A stretch of DNA of 64,000 nt, taken from Thermothielavioides terrestris NRRL 8126. Lineage: Eukaryota > Ascomycota > Sordariomycetes > Sordariales > Chaetomiaceae. Shown here one piece after another: positions 45,517-57,265 of this stretch. The translations under genes and the position numbers were made by a program. The stretch is taken from NCBI RefSeq assembly GCF_000226115.1, contig NC_016457.1, positions 992,001 to 1,056,000 on the forward strand, read 5' to 3'. Under the pieces are notes generated by a model that made no database searches, had not been told where the DNA came from, and saw only the letters and a program-made list of their open reading frames with translations. Numbering within the stretch: the stretch's first letter is position 1; each line of letters begins with the position of its first letter.

Positions 45517-47121
45517 TCACTCATTATGAAACAAGCTTCGAAGCTCCTCGTCGTACGCTCTTTTGTCAGCGAGCTTTTTCCTCACAACATCCTCCGGGTC
45601 CTGACACCAAAACTTCGAGATGAGCTTGTCGGCTTCGAGGGATAGCGATGGGAAGAAATGAGCCTCGAGAAGGAGATACATAGCATTGACAGACGAGAGG
45701 CAATGCCAGAACCACACTCCTTTTGATTCCCACACGTCTTGCATGATTTTTCCGAGATCCAGGTTGTGTCCTGCCTGAGTCGTTGACTTGGCGGTCTGGG
45801 CCTCCTCTTCGAATATCCGCATGAACTCCTGTCGCACCTCATCGAAGTGGGCAAGTTTTTCCCCCTTGATCTCGTCAATGGCACAGCCGGTTAGCCAGTA
45901 CGGCACATCGAGCATCTCGGCTGGCAGAGCGCACAGCCATTCCAGGTCTATCAGGCCGGTGACGTTCCACTGGTCGTCGACGAAGATATTGCTCGCATGC
46001 AAATCTGTAAGCTGTAGCGGGAACGGCCCGTTGCGGAGCTCTCGTTTGATGTGCGCGTGCGACAACACCCGTAGGAGCGTCTTGACCGCCATCTGGGTGT
46101 AGCAGTCGTTCTCGTCGAAGACAGCGTTTGGTTGGCTCAGAAAGCGGTGATCATGAAACGTGAGCATGTCGGACACGAAGGCGTCGGTACAGTTGTACGT
46201 CTCGCCACTCTGCATGGTCCTGGTTGCGCCCTCGTTCTCCAAGATCATGACCGAACACGAGAGAGGCCGGTTCGTCAGCGTTATTGTGCCGTCGTCATGG
46301 AACTGGAAGGATCCGATTCGCGGCTGAGGCAAACGCGCCAGTGAAAGCATGATCCGGGCTATGCCCTTGAACAATCTTCCTCGCCGCGGCTTGTCTCCTC
46401 GGTAGGCGTCGAAAGTCTTCGAAAGTGTCTGGCCGGTTTCGGGACCCAGATACTCCAAGACCATATACGCCGAAGACAGGGATTGGCGGGGCGGGTTCCT
46501 GACAAAGCGGGAGAGCAGCGGAAATCGGAAGAGCTGATAGACAGCCCGCCAGAACCGATGGACGGTGCGCACAAAGAACGAGACGTGTCTCGTATGAGTA
46601 AACTGGCGCGGTTAGCAGGGAAGCCGCGTTTATCATCAAGCCTCAAGGGAGGCTTTACTCACGTGGCGGCCGTCCGAGAAACCAAAACCGAAGAGGTGAG
46701 GAGTGCGGATCTCCGGGCAATGCTCCTCCACCCAGATGTGCGCGCCGACCTCGCAGCTCAGCTTCTCGTCTATACTGCCGGGGTATCTGGCCTCGGCCAG
46801 CTTGTGCGGCAGGGGGCAACGGAAGACGACCCGCTCGGATGAGCCATGATGCACGGCACGCCGCACGTCGACAAAGACGCAAACATTGAAGGCGCCACGG
46901 ATCCAGCTGGCTGGCGGCAGCACCTTGCAGGAGTCTCGCTTGGATAGCCCTAAATGATGCCTGGTCAGGGCTTCGATGGAAGACCGCTCTTCCCACAGCT
47001 CGCGATAGAGCTTCTCGTTGGCTGGTCCGTAGGAGAGCCGGCTGATGACGTTGTATTCTTCCTCTAGTGCATCCTCGAGCGTGATAGGGCCCTGACCCGC
47101 AATCTCAAGCGTTCGGCCCAT
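45517..47121 (-). CDS. Phosphotransferase-fold (APH family) protein
   Basis: Two exons: 47121..46663 and 46602..45517 (514 aa), with a 60-nt intron. Exon 1 starts at MGRTLEIAGQGP and includes the ATP-binding lobe (VVFRCPLPHK, then EVGAHIWVEEHCPEI). The catalytic part has LQLTDLHASNIFVDDQWNVT and GLIDLEW: Asp and Asn of the Brenner motif and the metal-binding Asp of the next strand. In most homologues the first motif is HGDLHPGN, so TDLHASN is a slight variant. Fungal genomes hold dozens of these kinase-like proteins; a few act on small molecules and most are uncharacterised. No neighbour suggests a pathway. The open frame reaches upstream to a TTG, but the ATG at 47121 is the first. Confidence 0.85.
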
Positions 47122-48180
47122 GACAGCAGTCAAGTGCGAAGCAGAAAACGGACCCAAGCAGCAATCTGAAGGGTTGGGATTTCATGAAAGGAAGAGAAAC
47201 TTGAAGCACAACAGAGCAGGGTACCTGCCTATTTCGGATCACGGGTGTGGCTGCCGTCCCCAGGCAAACCGCACGTGATACGCTCTAGGCAGGCTCAAAC
47301 AACCTGCCAGTGACCAGGCACCAGGTCCTTTCCCGACAAACTACACTTATAAGTGTCGCGTGCAACGGGACACCCTGAAATATCACGGGCTTAATTAAGG
47401 GGGCTTGAGCCTGAGGAGGCGAGGTGCCCTTAACGGGGTCCACTACTAACTCCGGGAAAGAAACAGTGAGTATGGGAAACTCGGTCAGGATAATCTCCAT
47501 GCTGCAGGGTGCTGCCGGGAGGTTCCGTATCTGCCGTTGAGGACGCGACAGGCTTTGTTGGGGAGCTCGGGGGGCTGAGGGTGGTTTATCAACGGCAGTA
47601 TTTCAGCTTTGGCTGGTGTTATCTTCTGGCCGAAGCCACTTCCAAGGCCGTCTTCGTCTGCGTGTCTCACAATTGTTCGACGGCATACCCTGCTTATACG
47701 AAGGTCGGAAGGCAATGAAGAGCTTCAACTCAACGGTTTAGGAGGGGTGAAATCGGTAGCCGAGATGAACTGGGTCGAATGTAAACAATTGTAAGCAATG
47801 CGAGCTTGAGGCAACGGCACTCGGAAGACGTGATCACCCATCTACCACGAGCGCAACGCCACAGTTCACCCCCACGTATAAGCCATGAAGCAGCGCCTTG
47901 CAGGGAAGTCTATATATCTTGATATGCAAGCTAGGATAACATCGTCTATTATCATCCGATTATTATCACCGACAGGGTATGCCATCTCCTTTCCTCATAC
48001 CACCTGATCATTTCTTCTCACTTTGAAGCATTCCCCTCCCACATACTCCAAGCCCTCTCTCTCGTAGCAACCAAACAATGCCACCACTAAGCAGTCCCCC
48101 ACACCCTCCCCAAGCCCCAGCCCCTGACCCAGCCCCAATTCCTGGCCAAGACTCAGACTCAGGCCCAAGGAGGATGCGGG
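47122..48180. other. Upstream region of the APH gene and eroded flank of a pseudogene
   Basis: No intact gene. The distal end has CCAAG/CAGCCC-type short repeats (48105-48165), where the N-terminal part of the cupin pseudogene would be expected but cannot be recognised. Confidence 0.4.
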
Positions 48181-48460
48181 GATAGGGATGGTGGAGGGAG
48201 GGTGGAGAGTTTTGTGGTCGGGCTGAATGCGGCCAAGGGGGAGAGGGCGCGGCGGCTTGTGGAGGCGGCCAGGTAAAAGGCGACGTTTTTGGTGGGTGAT
48301 GATGATGATGGTGGTGGTGGTGATGAGATGCTGTTGGTTTCGGAGACGGTCATGCCGGGGTTTGAGTTCTTCGATCATGAGTTCTTGGTGTGGGAGGGGT
48401 TGGCTGGTCGGGCCGGAGCGGGCGCGGGAGGTGGCCTGGCTCCTGAAGGGGTCGGAGTAA
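48181..48460 (+). pseudogene. Cupin (DUF985/Cupin_5-like) pseudogene, 3' remnant
   Basis: Three coding-like segments survive. Frame 1: VESFVVGLNAAKGERARRL then a TAA at 48274-48276, continuing KATFLVGDDDD...LLVSETVMPGFEFFDHEFL. A different frame: LVGPERAREVAWLLKGSE followed by TAA at 48458-48460. Together they look like the C-terminal half of a fungal Cupin_5-type protein with one internal stop and a frameshift near 48400. The stop sits where homologues would probably have a tryptophan, which would fit G-to-A changes, but that is inference. The N-terminal half with the metal-binding histidines is not found upstream. It lies tail to tail with the methyltransferase gene. Confidence 0.5.
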
Positions 48461-48561
48461 TTAAAGGCGGTTGGCGGGTGGCCGCTCGGGCGGTTTGTGT
48501 TCATACATCGTACGCAAACAGGTAGGTATGTACCGGATCGCACAGACCCCTCGACGCGCTG

Positions 48562-49982
48562 CTAGGCGGTCTCGGGCTTTCGGCCGAAGACCACGTACAG
48601 CCTGTGGTAGGCATGCACGCTGCGGTCGAACAGGCATTTCCGCACGTCCACTAGGGAGAGCTGCGGCATGAGCGTCGTCAGTGGGCGTCCCGCCGGCAAC
48701 CGTGAAGCACTCAGCACTCACCTCGATCTCCTCGACACTCTTGCCCATGAAACGGTGGAACATGCCGAGGCTGAAGGCGCTCACGCCCTCGAGCAGGTTT
48801 CGCTGCCACAGCATGCCTATATGCTTGAGGCGCGGGTCCTTCGGCCAGCCGTTGAGGGGGAGCTTGAAGGTGACCTCTTGCACGTCGACGAAGCCAACTT
48901 CGCGCATCCAGTCCTTGAGGTAGGGCCCGATTTCGCTCTGCCTGTTAGCGAGTCGCGAGACGGCCTGGAAGTCCAGGGACCAGCGCAGCCACGCGTAGTC
49001 GTCCGGCATGGTGCCGTCGTCACAATCGATCGTGGCCGGGGCTTCCTGGCATTCGAGCCAGCCACCGGGCCGAAGGTGGTCGAAGGCGCGCTGGATGATT
49101 TGAGTCTTCATGTCCGACCAGCACGAGATGGTCATGCGGGTGTGGATGAAGTCGAACTCGGAGGGGTAGTCCCTGGGCTAGATGTTAGACTTCATGCCCA
49201 CGGGAATCCCAGGGGGCTCGGCAGAGCCGGGAACAGATCCAGGGGGGACGCACCAGTCGTCAGATCTGAACAAAAGGGTGCTATGTTAGCTTGGTACCGT
49301 GACGGCCTCCGATCGGAGGGGAATACGTACGAGTCCTCAACGAAAAATCTGACGTTTGGCGGCACAAACGATGGCTGGATAGGGCTGAGGTCAGTGCCGA
49401 TGATCTCGGCCTCGGGGTACAAGTCGCCCATTTCTATGGCCCAGTTGCCAGTGCCCGTAGCGATGTCCAGAACTTTCCGGGGCGGGTGGTCGCGGGAGAA
49501 GGGAGCAAGATGCAGGCGGCCGTCCATGACCATCTTCAGGATCTCGTACTGCTCCTCGACGCGCTCATTTTCCGAGACGTCGTTGGGGAAGTGGTAGGCT
49601 GCGAGGGTTGTCAACATGAGGAGCGAGGAGTCGGCAAGGTGCCGGGCAAGACTTACAGCCGGCGCGGTATGAGTGGTAGGTCCTCCCAAGCTCTTCTCGC
49701 GACTTGGCTATGCTCTCTGAGAGCGATTTCGAGTCGCTGTGGCAGCATGTTAGTTGGGCTGGCCCCGCTGAGTCGTTCTGAACCCGGACGGTAGTCGAGG
49801 CACGACATACTACACATCATGGGGACGTGACTGGCGGCAGCAGGTCAGCCCATGGTTTTAAAAGCCTTGCGAGTTGGAGGCACAGCACATACATCCGCCT
49901 CGATCCGATCAGAGTCGGTCAGATACGACTCGAAGGTGAACTGATAGTTGTCCAAAGGACGGTCACCAGACGGGAAGGACAT
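48562..49982 (-). CDS. LaeA-like SAM-dependent methyltransferase
   Basis: Seven exons: 49982..49893, 49830..49811, 49736..49657, 49598..49331, 49265..49254, 49172..48722, 48660..48562 (339 aa), all in phase. The SAM-binding motif I is KVLDIATGTGNWAIEMGDLY followed by PEAEIIGTDLSPIQP, the form typical of LaeA-like fungal proteins; post-I and motif II (FIHTRMTISCWSDM) and LRPGGWLECQE follow. N-terminal RTYHSYRAGSYHFPNDVSEN is a family hallmark. Exons of 20 and 12 nt are needed to keep the conserved VEDSSDDWDYPSEFDF and YDSKSLSESIAKSREELG. LaeA itself is a nuclear regulator of secondary metabolism, but most paralogues have unknown substrates and nothing here points to a metabolite cluster. The last exon ends YVVFGRKPETA. 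Confidence 0.88.
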
Positions 49983-52119
49983 GGTGAGTGATTCTGGCGG
50001 AGTCATCCACAAGGCTCAATCGCTGTGCCTGTGGTCGCGCAGCTTGGGCCGGTCACTCACTCGAGTGCGATGCAGCGGTTGTTCGGTTGTGTGTAAGTTC
50101 GGGAGGACAGAAGCGCTGTGTTTGAGCTGGGATGCAAGCCAATGCCGCGAACACAACCGCGGCTCAGTGCGTGCACACTTCAAAAAAAGCCAAGGCGAAG
50201 GAAGACACAGAGGGAGAGGAGGAAAAAATGAGCAGATGAGCGACAGCGGATGTCAGGAGGCGTCGGGCCGAGAGGGCAGACGAGATTGTGTGTGGTGCGG
50301 GATTCGGAAACCAAACCACAGCCGTGGGAGCACAGAACCCGGCAGTCTGGGTCAGCAGCACCCCCGTAGGGTGCGCCTGGTGCTCGGATCCCTGGGGTGC
50401 CCCTGGGCACGGCACACCAGGGGGGTCTCAGACCCAGCGGTTTGGGTGGGTTGCCCAAAGCGGTGCCCAAAGCGGTGCCAAGGGTAGCACAAAGGACCTA
50501 CAGGGGGGCCGAGAAGGTTTCCAGAGCAAGCCACCCACCAACTACGAATTACGCAGTACGGAGTACACTACAGTGTAACGTACCATGGTAAGCGCTGTAT
50601 GGGCGTAGATAAATTACGTGGCCAGGACCTTGAGATTACCTATGTATAACATTGAATCAATATTCTGCGTGGGATCGCCCAGGAGTCGGTGGGTGCTGTC
50701 TTTACGCACTAGTTAGGGTAGTGTATGTACTGTACGGAATACACTAATTGCTGCGGTAAGGTCGGGTGCTCGGGGAGCAAGGTGCGCTGAGTGGCTGCAT
50801 GCTTCCAGGAAACACCCCCGTTATTGACGTTTCGTGGACGTGCCGAGCTTGAAGGTCACCGACGAAAGCGATCCTTAGGTTGTGGTGCGAGCTTTCCGCT
50901 CTCCCCGCTCCAGGGCCAATGACAGCGGCCCGTCCCAGGCCCGTGGAGGCGGCGCGCAACTTTCAGCAGCGCCTTGTCGACTCTCATCGGTGCTGTACAC
51001 AGTACATTACAGTACATAAGTACTGTACATCCACCTCATCCAGCATTCTGAATCCAAGGGTGGTCGGTGGGTCCCGTTAGAGGTGCGGAGCATGGGGCCA
51101 AAGGCACCTCTACACTACACTAGTGGACTTCAACATACATAGGTAGGTAATTACCCTGCCTGGCTTGCCAAAACCGCCTTCACAGTATGGCCGATCCTGT
51201 TTTTTTCGACCTGGTCGGACTCCCGCTGCGTTCCAGGTCGTGCCGAGGCAAGCTAGTGTACACCTGGCCCTGTTTTTTGATCATCTGGTGATAAAGATTG
51301 CTGCAACGGGCTTGAAGCCGGTGTATGCAGCTCCCCTGCAAGATCGATGGCAAGAATGGCCAGATGCAGCGGCGTTTGAGGGGAAAAGTTGGTTCTCTTT
51401 CCGCCCCCGCCGCTGGCCAGCGGGGACACCGCTCGAGTGGTCACCGTCCACTCGGTTGCATTGCAGCACGGCCAAACGCATGCCTGCGAACCCCTCACCA
51501 CAGCCGGCGAGAAGGAAGGAGGGAGGAATGCAGCCACTGCGTGCCCCGTTCTGCGGTTCATGGCGACCTGCAGACGTCCTCCGTAAGGCCTACTTGGAGC
51601 CCGGTGGCCGGTGGCCCGAGGAGAGTGGCTGCTTGAAGACTCCATGTCAGTGTCAGCGTGCGATGTGTCCGCAGTAACTACGGAATACTCCGTACCAACT
51701 GCGCAATGATTTTTGCGTTCCACTTGCCTGGGCGCGGATATGACTCGGTAATTGGGACGACAACTAACAAGGCCACCTTCCCTTTCCAGTCCGCTGCTCC
51801 GGCAGGCAAGCCGGGGGTCCAACGGCGGGGCCGTCCGCAACCGGAGGCTTCACCCCCGCCGTCCGCCGTGGTAGTGTCCACTACACAGTACACGACGTGC
51901 CCTCCATGCACTCCATACTTGTTGGGTAATATCTCATTGTGTGAATCACCATCCCCGCTCGGCCTTCGCTCCTAGCCGTGGCCGCGTCGGCTACAACAGT
52001 TTTCTCCTTTTCGGTCAAGACAGGGGCACAAACGGGCCCAGTCTGCAGCGGCCAACCTGCGGTGTGACCTGAATTTCCCCTGAACGGCCTACACACACCG
52101 AACCCCACCCCAAACCGCC
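49983..52119. other. Gene-free region with clustered short palindromes
   Basis: 2.1 kb without a supported gene. It has four of the eight TACGGARTA motifs found in the window (50557, 50733, 51679, 51686) and a GTAC-rich patch at 50996-51030. A short direct repeat GGTGCCCAAAGC is at 50461-50484. Confidence 0.5.
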
Positions 52120-54092
52120 ATGGCACACCCACACCCGCCGCCCGCCCCCACCATCACCAGCGGCCTCACAGAGTCCGACTTCCTCCTCGAAGCCTACACC
52201 CGTCTCCGCCAAGCCCTTAACGACAGCACCACCACCACCTCCTCCTCCTCCAACACCAACACCAACACCAACACCGACACCAGCACTGACACCAGCCCCC
52301 CGATCCTCCCCACCCCCGCCACCGTCCGCGCGAGCCTGTCGGCGCTCCCCAGGCCGTCCTCGCCGTCCTACCTGCGCCCGCTCGGCCCGGCCCGGACGCA
52401 CGCGCACCTGCTGCAGGCCGTCCTCCCGGCGCTGAACGGCCAGGCCCGCTCGCCGCGCTACCTGGGCTTCGTCACGGGCGGCGTGCTGCCGATCGCCGAG
52501 GCCGCCGACAACCTCGTCTCGGCCGCCGACCAGAACGTGCAGGTGCACTTCCCTCTGCAGGCGCCACGGAGTTTTGCTGCGGGGGCTGGCGGGGATGGGG
52601 ACGGGGATGGGGATGGGGATGGGGATGGGGATGGGGATGGGGATGGTGGGTCAGGGGAGGGTGTGGGTTTGGGTGTGGGTGTGGGTGGTGTGAGGCAGGA
52701 GGAGGAGGGGAAGGGGAGAGAGAGGGAGTCCGGCGGCGGCGGCAACGGCGGCGGCGAGGCCGGGTGGACGCACTCGGCGTCGACGGCCGTCGAGGACGCC
52801 GCGCTGCGGATGCTGATCGCGCTGCTCGAGCTCGATCGTCCCGGGCCGCGGAGCGAGACCGGCTGGGGCGGGCGGACGTTCACGACGGGCGCGACGGCGA
52901 GCAACCTGCTGGGGCTGGCGTGCGGGCGGGAGGCTGTCGTCGCGCGGCGGGCGGCGGCGAAAGGGGCGGGGCCGGTCGCGGTGGCCGAGCTGGGCCTGCT
53001 GGCGGCGTGCCGGGCGGTCGGGGTGGCCGAGATCCGCGTGCTGACCAGCATGGCGCACTCGTCGCTGCTGAAGGCGGCCAGTGTGGTGGGGCTGGGGCAC
53101 GAGAGCGTCAAGGAGGTGGGTGTGAGTGCGGAGGAGCCGTGGAGGCTGGATCTGGATGCCGTCGAGAGGGAACTGGCGAGCGGCGAGGCGGACGGGGTCG
53201 TGAGTATCATTGTGGTGAGTGCCGGCGAGGTCAACACGGGCCGGTTTGCGACGAACGTGCTGGATATGCCGAAGCTGCGGAGCCTGGCCGATCGGTACGG
53301 CGCGTGGATTCACGTGGACGGGGGTGCGTATCATTTTCGCTCTTTGCTTGAGCGCCATGTCCCAACTACGATGTTGATGTTGATGAGTGTCCTAGCCTTC
53401 GGCCTCTTTGCGCGTGCCCTGCCCAAGACGGACGAGTTCCTGGCCCTGCATGCACATGCTGCGGGATTGGAGCTGGCCGACAGCATTGCGGCCGACGGAC
53501 ACAAGCTGCTGAACGTGGTACGTTGACATCCGAGTACATCAAGATTTAATCTCTACCCTAACAGCCCAAGCCCTACGATAACGGCATCTTTTTCTGCCGG
53601 GATGCGGCCGTCCTCACGCAGGTCTGCAGTAACCCCAACGCCGCGTATTTGGCCTCCTCCGGCGATCCCGACGCCATTCTCAGCCCACTGAACATCGGCA
53701 TCGAGAACTCGCGCCGCTTCCGCGCCCTGCCGGTGTATGCTGTGCTCCTGAGCGAGGGCAGGGACGGCATCGCGGCCATGCTGAGCCGGATGGTCCTCCT
53801 CGCGCGCGAGATCGCGGCGTACGTGCGCGACTCAGAGCACTACGAATGGCTGCCGAGCCAGGACGCGTCGCTGGAGAGCACGTACATTATCGTGCTGTTC
53901 CGGGCCAAGGACGCCGCGCTGAACGATGTCTTGGTAGATCGGATCAACGCGACGGGCAAGATGTTCGTCAGCGGGACGAGGTGGGACGGCAAGAAGGCAG
54001 TGCGCATTGCGGTCGGGAGCTGGCGGGTTGACGTCGAGCGGGATGCGGCGGTGATCAAAGAGGTGCTGACCGACATCGCCGAGGGTCGGTAG
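52120..54092 (+). CDS. PLP-dependent decarboxylase (group II, glutamate/tyrosine-decarboxylase type)
   Basis: Three exons: 52120..53323, 53396..53517, 53565..54092 (617 aa). The cofactor lysine is in ADGHKLLNVPKPYDNGIFFC (about Lys438). Upstream are RYLGFVTGGVLPIAEAADNL, the substrate-lid region, GRTFTTGATASNLLGLACGR and GAWIHVDGGAFGLFARAL, where the Asp binds the pyridine nitrogen. Intron 1 (72 nt) is stop-free and was recognised because its removal restores VDGGAFGLF. Exon 1 contains two low-complexity inserts: an Asn/Thr run (52250-52300) and a Gly-Asp run coded by a hexanucleotide repeat (52591-52646) followed by a Gly/Glu/Arg-rich stretch. These separate the N-terminal part from WTHSASTAVEDAALRMLIAL. 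The substrate could be an aromatic or acidic amino acid, or this may be a non-decarboxylase relative; this cannot be settled by reading. Confidence 0.85.
52591..52646 (+). repeat. GGGGAT hexanucleotide minisatellite coding Gly-Asp
   Basis: About nine near-identical GGGGAT units, one varying as GGGGAC, in exon 1 of the decarboxylase gene. They encode a (Gly-Asp)n run. Confidence 0.9.
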
Positions 54093-54281
54093 CAGCACTT
54101 TATCGTGTCGGGTTCCCGGCCGAGGAAACAAAAACTGAGCTCGCCCGAAGATGGTTGCCAATGGGTTGAATTGGTCGCCCCAGCCTTGTAACAAACAACG
54201 AACCACCCTCCTGCTTCCAGTGTACCATCCCACAGCCAGCTCCCGCGCCAGCTCCCACCCTTTTGCCCCGTCGCACCCACC

Positions 54282-54557
54282 CTAACCAAACTTGCGACTG
54301 CCTCCCTTAAACTTCCGCTCCTCGCCCTTCTTGCGCCCCTTGCCGATCAGCTCCAGATGGCCGGCGCGCTCGCCCAGCATCTGCTCCGTCTTGGCGACCA
54401 GGCCTGCCGTATATTTCTTCTGGATCTTGTCGGCCGTTGTCTTGGACTTTTTCGCCTTGCTGACGCCGCTCTTCTTCGCTTGCTGCTTCCCGCCCGCCTT
54501 GCCGCCCTTCCCGCCCGGGTTTGGTTTGGGTGTCTTCTTGACTTCGCCCTGGGCCAT
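54282..54557 (-). CDS. UPF0390/DUF2462 small basic protein
   Basis: Single exon, 91 aa from ATG 54557. MAQGEVKKTPKPNPGGKGGK leads to a Lys-rich middle and the conserved TAGLVAKTEQMLGERAGHLE followed by LIGKGRKKGEERKFKGG. This is the pattern of the UPF0390 (Leydig cell tumour 10-kDa homologue) family, small nuclear or nucleolar basic proteins of unknown role. The open frame extends upstream to a TTG at 54578, which is not used as a start in fungi. The composition (about 28% Lys) suggests binding to nucleic acid. It is convergent with the decarboxylase gene (189 bp apart). Confidence 0.8.
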   Translation of the reverse strand: MAQGEVKKTPKPNPGGKGGKAGGKQQAKKSGVSKAKKSKTTADKIQKKYTAGLVAKTEQMLGERAGHLELIGKGRKKGEERKFKGGSRKFG

Positions 54558-55003
54558 CTTTTGCTGGTTGTGCTGCAAGCTGATATGGTTTATTGGGGGT
54601 GGTTGAAGTTGAGTTTGGTTGAGAAAATGGGATGAATATGCCTGTCGGAAAATAATCTGGCTGGTGCAGATAACAGATAATGGCGCTCGGTTATGCCGCC
54701 ACTTACCGCTTTACCACAGTAGATGGCTTGGCGCTCCCCAGGTCAACTTCAACCAAATCTATCTATAACGTTGCTCCGATAATCTGAACGGAACCTCCTT
54801 CGATTGCTCAGTCCACTTATATAATACAGTGCTGATCACGGCCCTATTTGTCCCAGAAAAGCTCCGAAGGCGTGTCCATTCGAAAAAAATCCACCAAAAA
54901 CCATGCCCGGACCCAAAGGATCTCTATCAGCTCCGAACTCCAAGATCGAGCCCGTATATCCCCAAGCTCCCAACTACCTCCCATCGCCCAATATTTGGCC
55001 AAG
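54558..55003. other. Upstream region of the UPF0390 gene and ATG7 3' flank
   Basis: 446 bp, no gene seen. Confidence 0.5.
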
Positions 55004-57265
55004 CTAAATCAGAACGCCCTCGCCTTCTTCCTCACCCAAAGCCTCATCCTCGCTCCACTCCACCTCCCCAGCCGCCGCCTCCGCCTGCCGCTGCACCTCG
55101 GCCAGTCCGCTGAGCTCGGCCACGTACTCGCGGCTGTTGAGAGCCTTCCTGACGAACTCCCACCCCTCAGTCTTGTACGCCGAGACAATTGGCTTGCTGC
55201 ACGCACTGCACTGCGGGTACGACCTGCCGTGGATGACCATGTTCTGGAAGCTGGACAGGAAGCCCCGGATCTGGTGCGGCACGATGCCCAGGGCGTGGTC
55301 CGGCGGGTCGCGTTCATGGCCCGATCCTGTCGTAGGCGCCGGAGCGGGCGCATGGTGCTTCTTGGGATGCTGGAGGAGGCTGGTCAGCATCTCCACCAGC
55401 AGCGCTGACGCGATGGCTGCGACGCCAGGGCGGGTGACGGTGCATTGCTGATCTAAGGTCTGGTCTTTCATTGACTGTGTGATCCGTTGTCAGTGGAATG
55501 GTTCCTGCTGTAACTGGGACTGCGAGGAGCACTCACGTCGGCCGCAACCACGACATCATTGCAGAAATAGCAGCCGAGCGTCTCTTCGCTGCCATCCTCC
55601 GGCGCTGCGCCGTGCCGCATGACCACATACGTGTCGAATCCGAGCGCCGCGTTCATCACAATCTTGTCCGAAGCCTTGCCCATCACCGTCGGCAGCCACC
55701 TCGATTCGCGTGTGTCCATGAGGAGGAAGATGACGTCGTGCGCGTCCACCAGCTGCTGCAGTTTGCTAAAATCCGCCTTCACCTTGGCCTCATCCTGGAT
55801 AGGATGCCCTAGCATCGGCACGGACAAGACGTGCCCCTCAGCCTCGACGCCAGGGTAAATCTCCTTGAGAGCCTCGGCAGCCCGAAGCGCCTTGGGCTTC
55901 CCTCCGTTGAGGCAGTCACCGAATTGGAACAGCGGCTGCCGCACAGGGTTCGAGAACGACACCGCGCCATTGTCGACAAACGTGATCTTTCGTACGCCCC
56001 AGCCCATCAGATTCCTCGAGACATAGCTCCCGAGCGTCCCGGCACCCAGCAACAGGCACTTCGTGCTCTTGATGGTGTCCAAATCGAGATTTGGAGCTAG
56101 CCGCCACTTGATCAATTTGAGGTTGAGGTCGACAGCCTGGTCGGCGAGCCGTGTGGGGTCCATGTATTCTGCGAGGTTCGCGAGGCGCGCCCGCAGCTTG
56201 CTGCTGCCGTCTCTTTCCCAGCCCGTCACATTGGGCATCTTGGCTGGCTGCGTATCATCCGTCTCGTCCACAGCCACGGGAAGAATTATGCTCCGGGCTT
56301 CGTGTCTCCTCGCCTGGGTATCACGGTAGCAGAGGATCTGGACCTTGTTCAGGCGGTACCTCTGCTTGATCAACACGAGGAGATTCCGTAGTGGCCAGGC
56401 CGGAGACTCGGGGTAGTTGGAGGGATCGACAAACGCCACGTATCGGTCTTCCTCCCCGACGTCGCTAAAGAAGCCCGTCTCAAAATCCCGGAGCGAGCCG
56501 ATCTCCCATCGGTACCCGATATCCGGGGGTGCATCGTCGAGCAGAGGCTGTGGCGTCCCGTCTTCCCCACGAACCTTCTTCGCAAGGAAGAAACCGTGCT
56601 CCCCTTCATTGCTGACGGCATAGCGCCACGTCCCGACAGCGTCAACAAGTGCCGTGCTCTCCTTGGAGCTCAAACGTCCCACTGGACCGGTCTGCTTCCA
56701 GGGAGGATCCGAGTGGAGCGCAGGAAACGCGAACCAGTACGTAAAGCGGTACTTCTTCAGGTCTGCAAATGAGAGGATGGCAAATGACGACAGCAGCGAC
56801 GGGACGGAGTAGATGGTGCCATCCTGGATCGCTTCCCATATCTGTCCAGCCACGTTAGCTGGAACATAACTGGCGGGGCACGAGAGAGCACACCTGGCGC
56901 CCAGCATCGGTAATCATGGCGCTTTTGTCCGTGTTCTTGAACTCCTCAATCGTGTTGACGTTCTTGATGTATCCCTTTGCGCGGCTCATGCCCATGGGCA
57001 CGCTGCAAGCAAGCTCGTTAAGCGCTGTGCATCGCGCGGTAGCAGCTCGCACCGAACGGACTTACTCGTTGCTGGTAAGCGCGTTCCCGAGAATCTGCAT
57101 CCTCGCGCTTGATTCTGGATCGGCCTGTACACGCGGCTCGTACAAGCCCAGGACGGGCCGCGCCGAATCGTCGAGCTTATCATGGTCTAGCTTCGACGAG
57201 AAGAGGGCCGTGTAGAAGGGTAGCTCGATCTCTGATGAGAACGGCACGAATCTGATGGTCGTCAT
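55004..57265 (-). CDS. ATG7: E1-like autophagy enzyme Atg7
   Basis: Four exons: 57265..57066, 57002..56894, 56841..55537, 55474..55004 (694 aa, the usual fungal length). The N-terminal domain begins [20 protein letters not shown] and contains [20 protein letters not shown] and [16 protein letters not shown]. The adenylation domain has [20 protein letters not shown] (about 366-385), [20 protein letters not shown] and [16 protein letters not shown]. The catalytic cysteine is in [11 protein letters not shown] (about Cys549), directly after the third intron. Atg7 activates Atg8 and Atg12 with ATP and passes them to Atg3 and Atg10. The C-terminal tail is acidic ([18 protein letters not shown]), as in other Atg7 proteins. 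It diverges from the dCMP deaminase gene. Confidence 0.96.

Noticed and set aside
48562..54092. Secondary-metabolite gene cluster around the LaeA-like methyltransferase and the decarboxylase
   Set aside because: No polyketide synthase, peptide synthetase, terpene synthase, transporter or cluster regulator is found nearby.
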